This document shows positions 57,155-64,000 of a stretch of 64,000 bases of DNA, piece after piece. The translations under genes and the position numbers were made by a program. The notes under the pieces were generated by a model. The model was not told the DNA's origin. It searched no databases and saw nothing but the letters and a program-made list of their open reading frames with translations. This stretch comes from Runella sp. SP2 (GTDB lineage Bacteria > Bacteroidota > Bacteroidia > Cytophagales > Spirosomataceae), in assembly GCF_003711225.1 (NCBI RefSeq), contig NZ_CP031030.1, positions 620,001 through 684,000 on the forward strand, given 5' to 3'. The stretch's first letter is position 1. Every line of letters begins with the position of its first letter.

Positions 57155-57667
57155 CTATTTCTTGACAGGAACACAACCGTGATAAAATCCAGGTGCCATG
57201 TTGTATTTCTGAATGTTGACCATGACGTATTCGGAGTTTTGGTAGCCCTGAATCGTCAAGTTTTTAATCATGCTTACAAACGGCTTGGTATCTGCGTTGT
57301 CGGCCAGTTTTTTGAGAAGGTCAAGGCGTTGTTTTCCATCACAAGCAGCAAAAGACTTGCTATATGCTTGTTGAGCGGCGCTATTTGTGTCGGCTAAACC
57401 TTTTTTGAGGTTTTTTTGCGCATTTTCACCGTAGCAATCATTGATCATCCGAAGCGCAAATTGATGGACTTTTAGCGATTTTGCACCTGGCGTTGAAGTT
57501 TCAGGAATGATGGTTTCAACGATTTCGGCGAGGGTATCTTCCTCTGCCATTGTAAGTAGGGTAGGCCCTTTTACCGTTTCGGGAGTCCATGCTTGCGCCC
57601 AGCTTGGCAGACTCATCAATCCTCCAACGGCCGCCGTTAGGCTTTTTAGGGCAGAACGTCTTTGCAT
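57155..57667 (-). CDS. Gluconate 2-dehydrogenase subunit 3-like protein
   Basis: 170 residues with a twin-arginine-like start (MQRRSALKSLTAAVGGLMSLP...AWAQ-type cleavage). The mature part TMAEEDTLAEIVETIIPETSTPGAKSLKVHQFALRMI is the gluconate_2-dh3 signature. It is the small partner of GMC dehydrogenases, likely guiding export and folding of the large subunit through the Tat route. The GMC gene follows on the same strand and a LacI gene precedes it by 63 bp, so the three form one leftward operon. Confidence 0.85.
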   Translation of the reverse strand: MQRRSALKSLTAAVGGLMSLPSWAQAWTPETVKGPTLLTMAEEDTLAEIVETIIPETSTPGAKSLKVHQFALRMINDCYGENAQKNLKKGLADTNSAAQQAYSKSFAACDGKQRLDLLKKLADNADTKPFVSMIKNLTIQGYQNSEYVMVNIQKYNMAPGFYHGCVPVKK

Positions 57668-57730
57668 AATAACGTTTGGTTAGTTTTACTTATACAAAGA
57701 AATGAAACTACATTTGATACCTATCAAAAC

Positions 57731-58765
57731 TTATTTTTTTCGCCCTTCAACCATCGATGACTCCCTAATCATCAGTTGCGTACTGAGTACAATCGTTTCG
57801 GCAACGACAGGTTGGTCGTTTTCAAGTTGTTTGAGTAAAAGCCGAACGACTTGTGCACCCATTTCTTGAATGGGCTGGTTGACACTCGTAAGCGATGGCG
57901 AAAGATAAATGCAGGTGGGGTCGTTGTTGAAACTCACAATGGCCACGTCCTCAGGAATCCGAATTCCTTTTTGTTTAAAAGCATACATGGTGGCAAACGC
58001 AATGCGATCGGTCATGGTCAGAATTCCGTCGGGCGGTGTGGGCAAGCTCATCATATTGAGTGCCTGCATCATGGTGTTTTCTTGGGTAAAATCATTGTGA
58101 AAAACGTAGCGCTCGTTGTAGGGCAGGCCGTAGTGTTCGAGGGCGTCTTTGAAGCCTCGTAAACGCTCGTTGCTGATAAGCAGGTGCGGCGGGCCTGCCA
58201 TGCAGCCAAGGCGTTGGCAGCCGTTTTCGATGAGGTGTTGGGTTGCCTTAAAAGCCGCTTCGTGGTTGTCAACGATGACCCGCGAGGCGTCGATGTCGGT
58301 TGAATAGCGGTCAAAAATCACGAGGGGCATATTTTTGCGCTGCAAGCGATAAATGTGTTCAAAATCGCTCGTATCGCGCGCCAACGACATAATCACCCCT
58401 TCAACTTGGCTGTGAAGCAGGTTTTGAATCTGAGCAACTTCCCGTAAATACGATTCGTTGGTTTGGCATACCACCACACTGTAGCCCGCTTGCATGGCTG
58501 CCTCCTCGATGCTGTTGAGCATCGACGCAAAAAAATGATAACTCAAGGTCGGTAAAATCAGCCCAATGGTTTTTGTGCGGCTTTTGACAAGGTTTTTTGC
58601 CAACTGATTGGGTTGGTAGTCCATGTCCTCCGCCAACTGTAACACCGCTTGGCGAGTTTCGGGGTGTATCTCGGGCATCCCGCGCAAAGCGCGCGACACG
58701 GTCGAGGCAGATAAATTGAGGGCATTAGCAATGTCTTTGATCGTGACGGCCGTATTTTTATTCAT
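57731..58765 (-). CDS. LacI-family transcriptional regulator
   Basis: 344 residues from the ATG at 58765 (MNKNTAVTIKDIANAL); the frame is open 12 codons further. The N-terminal helix-turn-helix reads TIKDIANALNLSASTVSRAL with the hinge DYQPNQLAKNL, followed by a periplasmic-binding-protein-type sensor (TKTIGLILPTLSYHFFASML through TSVNQPIQEMGAQVVRLLL). It probably binds a sugar and represses or activates the two divergent operons. A matching palindrome lies 150 bp upstream of its start (58918-58933). Confidence 0.92.
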   Translation of the reverse strand: MNKNTAVTIKDIANALNLSASTVSRALRGMPEIHPETRQAVLQLAEDMDYQPNQLAKNLVKSRTKTIGLILPTLSYHFFASMLNSIEEAAMQAGYSVVVCQTNESYLREVAQIQNLLHSQVEGVIMSLARDTSDFEHIYRLQRKNMPLVIFDRYSTDIDASRVIVDNHEAAFKATQHLIENGCQRLGCMAGPPHLLISNERLRGFKDALEHYGLPYNERYVFHNDFTQENTMMQALNMMSLPTPPDGILTMTDRIAFATMYAFKQKGIRIPEDVAIVSFNNDPTCIYLSPSLTSVNQPIQEMGAQVVRLLLKQLENDQPVVAETIVLSTQLMIRESSMVEGRKK

Positions 58766-58905
58766 TGGGTTTAGAGAAATATAATTTTTACAATATGCCA
58801 CTCATTTTGGGTAGAAAACCCGAGGAATGTCGGGAAATGATACAGTTGGTGACTTTAGTTTAAATATTTGATTTTTTTAAGTTTAAAATGAGTGTTGCAG
58901 AAAAA

Positions 58906-58933
58906 CCGCAAACGTAACCGCAAACGTTTGCGG
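58906..58933. promoter_or_regulatory. LacI-family operator: perfect palindrome plus half-site
   Basis: CCGCAAACGTTTGCGG at 58918-58933 is a perfect 16-bp palindrome with the central CG typical of LacI-family operators. A half-site CCGCAAACGT precedes it at 58906-58915, 12 bp away in the same phase. On the minus strand the half-site region contains TACGTTTG (58916-58909), an exact TAnnTTTG box, so the regulator could block its own promoter. Confidence 0.75.
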
Positions 58934-58977
58934 ATGATATTGCGCAGAAATATGTTCAATTTTTGCGTTATTTCTTT

Positions 58978-59005
58978 TTGAAATGTGAATTTACTTATAC
59001 TTTTA
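58978..59005 (+). promoter_or_regulatory. Candidate promoter of the GH88 operon
   Basis: TTG at 58978-58980, 17-bp spacer, then TACTTTTA at 58998-59005 (one base off TAnnTTTG). It lies 45 bp downstream of the palindrome, with a leader of about 130 bases. Confidence 0.45.
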
Positions 59006-59140
59006 ACATAAAGAAAGGCAGAATAGCCCTTTTATTTGTGTAAATGATAAATGTAGGGCAATCTTGTTGAATGGCTTCAATTTGTACTTTTTCAATAAAT
59101 TCGTTATCCTTTTTTACGTTCTAATAAATCTATTACTTGA

Positions 59141-60307
59141 ATGAAGAAAATCCTTGTGTGTGTTATGACTGTGCTGACGCTGTCGGCATGGGGGCAGTCC
59201 AAAATTGATGTAAAAAAAGAGTTTGAGTTTGCCGCCAAGCAGTACGAAGGAATGTTGGCAGCTCACCCCGACATTACGAAGTTTCCCCAATCGACAAACC
59301 CCGACGGAACCCCGCGCGACATGAAGTCGAGCTGGTGGTGCAGCGGATTCTTTGGAGGTTCTTTGTGGTATATTTATGAATTTAACAAAGCGCCTCAGTG
59401 GAAAGAAGCTGCCCACAAATGGACGATGGCCGTCGAAAAGGAGCAGTACAATAAAGGCACGCACGATTTGGGCTTTATGATTTATTGTCCGTTTGGAAAT
59501 GGTTACCGCCTGACCAAAAACGAAGCCTACAAACCTATCATGCTGACAGGGGCGCAGTCGTTGGCGACACGTTTTGATCCCAAAGTGGGGCTGATTAAGT
59601 CTTGGAATAGCTTCAAAGGTGGGTACAATTACCCCGTGATTATTGACAATATGATGAATTTGGAGTTTTTGTTTTGGGCAGCGAAAACGTCGGGCAACAA
59701 AGACTTGTATAATTTGTGTATCACGCACGCCGATAACACCATGAAACACCACTATCGCCCCGACCACAGCGCCTATCACGTTATCTGCTACGGGCCAAAT
59801 GGTGAAGTATTGGCCAAGAAAAACCACCAAGGCGCGTTTGACGAGTCGTCGTGGTCAAGAGGGCAATCGTGGGGAATGTACGGGTACACAGTCATGTACC
59901 GCGAAACTAAAGACCAAAAATACCTCGATCATGCGCGCAATATCGCTGACTATTTGTTGAGCCACCCCAACATGCCAGCCGACAAAGTACCGTACTGGGA
60001 CTACAACAAACCAGGGGAAGAACGCGATGCTTCAGCAGGGGCGATTTTGGCGTCGGGCTTGTTGGAGTTGAGTACCTACGGTGGTAAAAATGCTAAAAAC
60101 TACTACAACACTGCCGTTACAATTTTGGAAAGCTTGTCGAAACCACCTTACAAAGCAGAGTTGGGCAAAAACAATCATTTTATTCTACAACACAGCGTAG
60201 GACACAAGTTAGGTAATTCGGAGATTGATGTGCCTTTGGTATATGCCGACTATTACTACTTGGAAGGACTGCTCCGTTACCAAGCCTTGAACAAGAAGAA
60301 AAAATAG
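59141..60307 (+). CDS. GH88-type unsaturated glucuronyl hydrolase
   Basis: 388 residues. Signal peptide (MKKILVCVMTVLTLSAWGQ), then an (alpha/alpha)6 barrel with SSWWCSGFFGGSLWYIYE, HDLGFMIYCPFG (catalytic Asp), PVIIDNMMNLEFLFWA (second Asp) and SWSRGQSWGMYGYTVMYRET, the GH88 hallmarks. It hydrates and releases 4,5-unsaturated uronic acids left by polysaccharide lyases, in the periplasm. The substrate may be pectin-, alginate- or glycosaminoglycan-derived; that is not readable. It is followed after 13 bp by an ECF sigma gene and so is transcribed with its signalling genes. Confidence 0.9.
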   Translation: MKKILVCVMTVLTLSAWGQSKIDVKKEFEFAAKQYEGMLAAHPDITKFPQSTNPDGTPRDMKSSWWCSGFFGGSLWYIYEFNKAPQWKEAAHKWTMAVEKEQYNKGTHDLGFMIYCPFGNGYRLTKNEAYKPIMLTGAQSLATRFDPKVGLIKSWNSFKGGYNYPVIIDNMMNLEFLFWAAKTSGNKDLYNLCITHADNTMKHHYRPDHSAYHVICYGPNGEVLAKKNHQGAFDESSWSRGQSWGMYGYTVMYRETKDQKYLDHARNIADYLLSHPNMPADKVPYWDYNKPGEERDASAGAILASGLLELSTYGGKNAKNYYNTAVTILESLSKPPYKAELGKNNHFILQHSVGHKLGNSEIDVPLVYADYYYLEGLLRYQALNKKKK

Positions 60308-60320
60308 ACGTACGTGCTAC

Positions 60321-60929
60321 ATGAAGCCAATAGAAACCTCATCGTCCCAAGTGGATAGTCAGCTATGGTCCCAGTTGAAAAATGGGAGTGAGTGGGCGTT
60401 GGGCAGGCTCGTTAAAAAATATTTCAATCCTTTACAAAATTATGGGTGCAAGTTCGTCCCCTCCGAAGATTTTGTAAAGGATTGTGTCCAAGAGGTATTC
60501 ATTGAAGTATGGCAACGCCGCGAACGCCTCAGCACTCCCGTGAGCGTCAGGGCGTATTTGTTGAGTTCGGTCCGAAAAAAAGTGCTGAGGGAAGGCTTTC
60601 GGCAACGAATTTTGAAGGATGAACAACACGAAATCGACACCATCTTGGATTGGCATTCACAAGAGCTTCCGCACGAATGGGCGATTATTGAACAAGAGAA
60701 TGTTGAATTATTGACCCAAAAAATCACGATTTTACTGGATAAACTGCCCAAAAGACAACGTGAAGCTATCTATTTGCAATTTTATCAAAACCTGAATCGG
60801 GATGAAATTGCGCAGATAATGGAGGTTAACCCGCAGTCGGTTTCCAATTTGGTACAGTCAGCATTGAAAGTATTTCGTACCCATTGGCAAGTGATTCAGG
60901 TGTTGTTGGGGGTAATTTTATTCCATTGA
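60321..60929 (+). CDS. FecI-like ECF sigma factor
   Basis: 202 residues. Region 2 (about 20-95) includes FVKDCVQEVFIEVWQRRERLSTPVSVRAYLLSSVRKK; region 4 (about 135-195) has KLPKRQREAIYLQFYQNLNRDEIAQIMEVNPQSVSNLVQSAL. The organisation sigma-FecR-STN receptor defines a trans-envelope signalling unit: receptor occupancy releases this factor to transcribe the receptor operon. It sits in the same transcript as a GH88 enzyme. Confidence 0.92.
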   Translation: MKPIETSSSQVDSQLWSQLKNGSEWALGRLVKKYFNPLQNYGCKFVPSEDFVKDCVQEVFIEVWQRRERLSTPVSVRAYLLSSVRKKVLREGFRQRILKDEQHEIDTILDWHSQELPHEWAIIEQENVELLTQKITILLDKLPKRQREAIYLQFYQNLNRDEIAQIMEVNPQSVSNLVQSALKVFRTHWQVIQVLLGVILFH

Positions 60930-61085
60930 CAGTTTTAAGATGGCAAATACATATACGCAATTAGATATGCTCCTTTGGGCTACATCCATCCCGACACCTT
61001 TGTAAACCTTGTAAAAAAAATGAAGAAGAAAGGAGTATATTAGTTGGTTTAGCGCCATCTGATAGAAAAACATTCCTATTACCCA

Positions 61086-62168
61086 ATGAATTATTACCGC
61101 TCGTATCAGTTAGAGGACTTTGCCCGCGACGAATCTTTTCGTCAGTGGGTACTGGAACACGAGCCTAGTAATACCCAATTTTGGCAGCAATGGCTTGCCG
61201 AAAACCCCGACTGCCGCGAAAAAGTCCATTTGGCCAAGGCGTTTTTGTTGGCCTTAGAAGAAAACGAAACCGATTTGCCAGAGTTGGAATTAGACGCCAT
61301 TACAGAGCAGATTCTCCAAGCACCTCCGCAAACTTCTTCTCAGTTTTGGCAGTTCCCACTGTTCCAATGGGCGGCTTCTATCATTCTGCTTTTGGGCGTG
61401 GGGTGGGGAACATATTCTTATTTTCGACCTAGCACATTGGCATTTCATGACAGCAAAACGGTCGTAGCTTTCAAAGATAATTATCTCGAACAGACCAATC
61501 AAAGCGACCGCGTTCAGAAAATTTCCTTGCAGGATGGAAGTACCATTTCGCTTTATCCCAAGAGCCGAATTCGGTACCCACAGCCTTTTCGTGCGCAACT
61601 GCGAGAGGTTTATTTGGAGGGAAAAGCCTTTTTTGATGTTGCGAAAAACCCCCAACAGCCATTTTGGGTCTATACCGACTATATTTCTACGCAAGTATTG
61701 GGTACGAGCTTTATGGTTCAAGCATTTTCGGAGGCCGATGAGGCTAAAGTGGTGGTCAAAACGGGGCGTGTGTCAGTTTATACCCTAAAAGACTCAGAAA
61801 AAGCCACAACGAACCAACAAGCAGTAAAAGCGGGGGTGGTGCTTACCCCTAACCAGCAAGTTGCTTTTTCAATACCCCAAGAACGTTTTTTAAAATCGAT
61901 TGTAGAAGCGCCAGCTGCAGTTGTACAGACACCCGTTAGTAGCTATTCGTTTGAGGAAACGCCTGTTAGTCAGGTGTTTGATTTGATAGAAAAAACCTAC
62001 GGTATCTCCGTGATTTATGATGCCAAAGTCCTCGAAAATTGCTTTTTGACGGCTACACTTTCCGAGGAGTCGCTGTTTGATAAACTCGACCTCATCTGCA
62101 AAATCACGCACTCGACCTACGAAATCGTTGATGCTCAAATCATTATCCATAGCCGAGGGTGTAAATAG
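61086..62168 (+). CDS. FecR-family anti-sigma factor
   Basis: 360 residues: a short cytoplasmic sigma-binding part (about 1-90, FWQQWLAENPDCREKVHLAKAF), one membrane helix (about 95-115, FQWAASIILLLGVGWGTYSYF), the periplasmic FecR domain (about 125-230, KISLQDGSTISLYPKSRIRYP, REVYLEGKAFFDVAKNPQQPFWVYT) and a C-terminal DUF4974 domain (about 275-360, YSFEETPVSQVFDLIEKTYGI) that should contact the STN domain of the receptor. It lies 156 bp after the sigma gene and 80 bp before the receptor. Confidence 0.93.
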   Translation: MNYYRSYQLEDFARDESFRQWVLEHEPSNTQFWQQWLAENPDCREKVHLAKAFLLALEENETDLPELELDAITEQILQAPPQTSSQFWQFPLFQWAASIILLLGVGWGTYSYFRPSTLAFHDSKTVVAFKDNYLEQTNQSDRVQKISLQDGSTISLYPKSRIRYPQPFRAQLREVYLEGKAFFDVAKNPQQPFWVYTDYISTQVLGTSFMVQAFSEADEAKVVVKTGRVSVYTLKDSEKATTNQQAVKAGVVLTPNQQVAFSIPQERFLKSIVEAPAAVVQTPVSSYSFEETPVSQVFDLIEKTYGISVIYDAKVLENCFLTATLSEESLFDKLDLICKITHSTYEIVDAQIIIHSRGCK

Positions 62169-62248
62169 TATTTTTTTAAAAAAAAATTTTAAAAAAGCAG
62201 TATTTTAGGCTTCGGTTCGCCATCCATGATAAAACCACATATTTCATC

Positions 62249-64000
62249 ATGGATAAAATCTACAACAAACCCAATTTCTGCTGGACGCTCATGAGGATTT
62301 CATTGACACAGCTGCTGATTGCAATCCTGTTCATGGGAGTATCTCATGCCCACGATGCAAGCGCTCAGGAAGCCCTGGAGCAAAAAGTAACCGTAAAACT
62401 TGCCAATGAGGACTTAAAAACAGCCCTAGGCACCCTTCAACGAGTGACTAACGTGCGTTTTATCTACAATCCGCGCGAAATTAAAGTGTCTCAAAAAATC
62501 AATTTAGATGCCAAAAATGAAAAGCTGAAAGAAGTGCTTGAGCAAGTGCTAAACCCGCTTAAAATTGGCTATGAAGTGAAAGGCAAGCAAATCGCTCTCT
62601 TCAAAAAAGAAGTGAGCCTGTTGCCCATTCCCCAGCAAACACTCAGATTATTGACTACGCAAGGAATCGACCAAGGGGTAACGGGAAAAATTACGGACGA
62701 TAAAGGCGAAGTGCTTGTAGGCGTAAGCGTGCAAGTAAAAGGAACAACGCGTGGGGCAACAACAGATGCTAACGGAAGCTACCGTTTGTCGGTGCCCGAT
62801 GGAAAATCAGTGTTGGTTTTTTCTTACATTGGGTATATCAAACAAGAGATTGTAGTTGGTAATCAGAGTATTATCAACGTCCAACTGTCAGCCGACGACA
62901 AAAGCTTAGAAGAAGTGGTGGTGGTAGGTTACGGGGTTCAAAAGAAAGTGAACATGACGGGTGCCGTTTCGACCATTGATTCAAAAGCCATCGAAAACCG
63001 CCCTTCGAGTAACTTAGCAACCGCTATGCAAGGAACTTCCCCAGGGTTGATAATCCAACGTACGACAGGACAGCCTGGAAGTGAAGGGGTAAGTATTCAG
63101 ATTCGGGGAGCGACGACGGCCAACGGAAGTGTGGATCCCTTAATGATTTTGGACGGGGTAGCTGTGCCTATCTCAACGCTCCAAACCATGAACCCCAACG
63201 ACGTAGAAAACATCAGTGTCTTGAAAGACGCTGCTGCCGCGGCTATCTACGGCGCACAAGCGGCGGGTGGGGTAATTTTGGTGACGACAAAAAAAGGAAA
63301 ATCAGGGAAAGTGACATTCGACTATTTGTCGCAATATGGAACCGACTGGTCAATCAACGTACCAGACCGAATGACCTTGCTAGAAGAAGCTGAGTTTTCT
63401 AACTTGGCCCGTAGAAACTCAGGAAGTGGCCCTGAATATTCTGCGTTTGATTTGGAACAAATTCGTAACAACGTTCCGTACGTTGTCAATCCTGTTGATA
63501 CTTCCACTTACTTGTTTTATAACCAAGAGCCGTTGACCAACCAGGTTTTGAGAAAATACACCTCAATGCAGACACACAACCTGACAGTACGTGGTGGAAC
63601 CGACAGGCTTAATTTTATGCTTTCGGGTGGTTTTTACGGTAAAAATGGGGTGTTTAAAGTGGGGCCAGACAACAATGAAAGGTACAATACACGGCTTAAT
63701 TTAAGTGCAAAATTAACCCAAAAGCTATCGTTTGATGCAAGAATTGCTTACACAGGAGAGCGAACCCAAACGCCCGCAGCTGATGTAAACGGAGGTGGTT
63801 TGTTGTATCAAATCTATCGTTTACGCACGCGTACGCCATTTTTTACTCCAGAAGGACGTTATAACGGTGCTGGTTCGGCGGCAACAGTTTATGCGACAAT
63901 GGAAGCGGGCGGTTATAATAAGTTCTTCAAAAATCACTTTGATGGAACCTTTACCCTCCAACACAGCGGTTTGGTCAAAGGCTTGAATCTTCGTGCGGTT
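62249..64000 (+). CDS. SusC-like TonB receptor with STN domain, 3' end missing
   Basis: Starts at the ATG at 62249 and runs open through the right edge (584 codons visible of an expected ~1100). A signal peptide (to about residue 39, ending ASAQ) is followed by an STN domain (about 48-105, VTVKLANEDLKTALGTLQRVTNVRFIYNP), a carboxypeptidase-regulatory-like domain (about 145-225, GVTGKITDDKGEVLVGVSVQVKG), the SusC motif EEVVVVGYGVQKK, the plug (to about 350; PLMILDGV, ISVLKDAAAAAIYGA) and the first barrel strands. It imports oligosaccharide and signals to FecR through the STN domain. A SusD lipoprotein gene is expected immediately beyond the window. Confidence 0.92.
   Translation, partial: MDKIYNKPNFCWTLMRISLTQLLIAILFMGVSHAHDASAQEALEQKVTVKLANEDLKTALGTLQRVTNVRFIYNPREIKVSQKINLDAKNEKLKEVLEQVLNPLKIGYEVKGKQIALFKKEVSLLPIPQQTLRLLTTQGIDQGVTGKITDDKGEVLVGVSVQVKGTTRGATTDANGSYRLSVPDGKSVLVFSYIGYIKQEIVVGNQSIINVQLSADDKSLEEVVVVGYGVQKKVNMTGAVSTIDSKAIENRPSSNLATAMQGTSPGLIIQRTTGQPGSEGVSIQIRGATTANGSVDPLMILDGVAVPISTLQTMNPNDVENISVLKDAAAAAIYGAQAAGGVILVTTKKGKSGKVTFDYLSQYGTDWSINVPDRMTLLEEAEFSNLARRNSGSGPEYSAFDLEQIRNNVPYVVNPVDTSTYLFYNQEPLTNQVLRKYTSMQTHNLTVRGGTDRLNFMLSGGFYGKNGVFKVGPDNNERYNTRLNLSAKLTQKLSFDARIAYTGERTQTPAADVNGGGLLYQIYRLRTRTPFFTPEGRYNGAGSAATVYATMEAGGYNKFFKNHFDGTFTLQHSGLVKGLNLRAV

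Larger units (their letters stand above)
58766..59140. other. 375-bp divergent regulatory region
   Basis: Separates the LacI operon (left) from the GH88 operon (right). It contains the palindrome and half-site described separately and candidate promoters in both directions. No open frame of note. Confidence 0.65.

Noticed and set aside
59114..59830. 238-codon minus-strand frame opposite the GH88 gene
   Set aside because: Antisense shadow of a gene with clear catalytic motifs.

Overview
The window looks like a chromosomal piece of an aerobic or microaerobic Bacteroidota, most likely a Cytophagales relative such as Runella, Spirosoma or Dyadobacter. This is inferred, not proven. The support is: type IX secretion (T9SS) type A C-terminal sorting domains on three secreted proteins (12498-18767, 34015-35682, 43819-47511); a SusC-like TonB receptor with an STN domain behind an ECF sigma/FecR pair; TAnnTTTG promoter boxes; and many Bacteroidota-typical families (DUF4833, DUF6132, DUF2891, DUF3817). 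No rRNA, tRNA, CRISPR array or phage was recognised.

Layout. 1-8654 is the 3' part of a giant DUF11/Ig-like surface protein that contains a near-identical 741-bp internal duplication. 8819-9653 (minus) is a small rhodanese/DUF2892/DUF6132 cluster. 9803-12414 (plus) holds a carbohydrate-esterase-like hydrolase, an ECF sigma factor with a very short companion gene, and lgt. 12498-18767 (minus) encodes a 2089-aa T9SS-exported ExeM/NucH-like nuclease. 19666-22095 is a FecA-like TonB receptor behind an 0.9-kb intergenic region with a good promoter. 22155-24410 (minus) is DUF2200 plus an S9 peptidase. 24592-25189 is a VapBC-like toxin-antitoxin pair. 25396-27723 (minus) is a GH65 disaccharide phosphorylase. 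27842-33006 (minus) is an ABC/HlyD/TolC export operon whose ATPase has lost several canonical catalytic residues. 33158-39396 (plus) carries a lipoprotein, an exported subtilase, a FrnE-like DsbA protein, an MFS transporter, DUF4833, a sterol-desaturase-family enzyme and DUF3817. metK, dus and a small secreted protein follow, then a decayed IS481-like element (42440-43778) framed by inverted copies of a terminator. 43819-47511 is a DUF11/PKD T9SS cargo protein. 47735-54132 holds mixed metabolic genes: DUF2891, a GT-C-like membrane protein, AGE epimerase, GNAT, SlyD-like FKBP and agmatine deiminase. 54426-55001 is an RmlC-like epimerase, followed by a 156-bp nested palindrome (55115-55270).

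The right end (55334-64000) forms one logical locus. A GMC oxidoreductase, its gluconate_2-dh3 partner and a LacI regulator run leftward. A GH88-type unsaturated uronyl hydrolase, an ECF sigma factor, a FecR anti-sigma factor and an STN-SusC receptor run rightward. The intergenic region between the two arms carries a perfect 16-bp palindrome plus a half-site, a credible LacI-family operator. The likely picture is a polysaccharide or glycoside uptake locus under two controls, an intracellular LacI sensor and trans-envelope FecI/FecR signalling. A SusD partner would be expected just beyond the right edge.

Intergenic regions carry short dispersed palindromes (core GGGTTGTGAGCAACCC) at four places, several bidirectional terminators and other repeats that look like non-autonomous elements.
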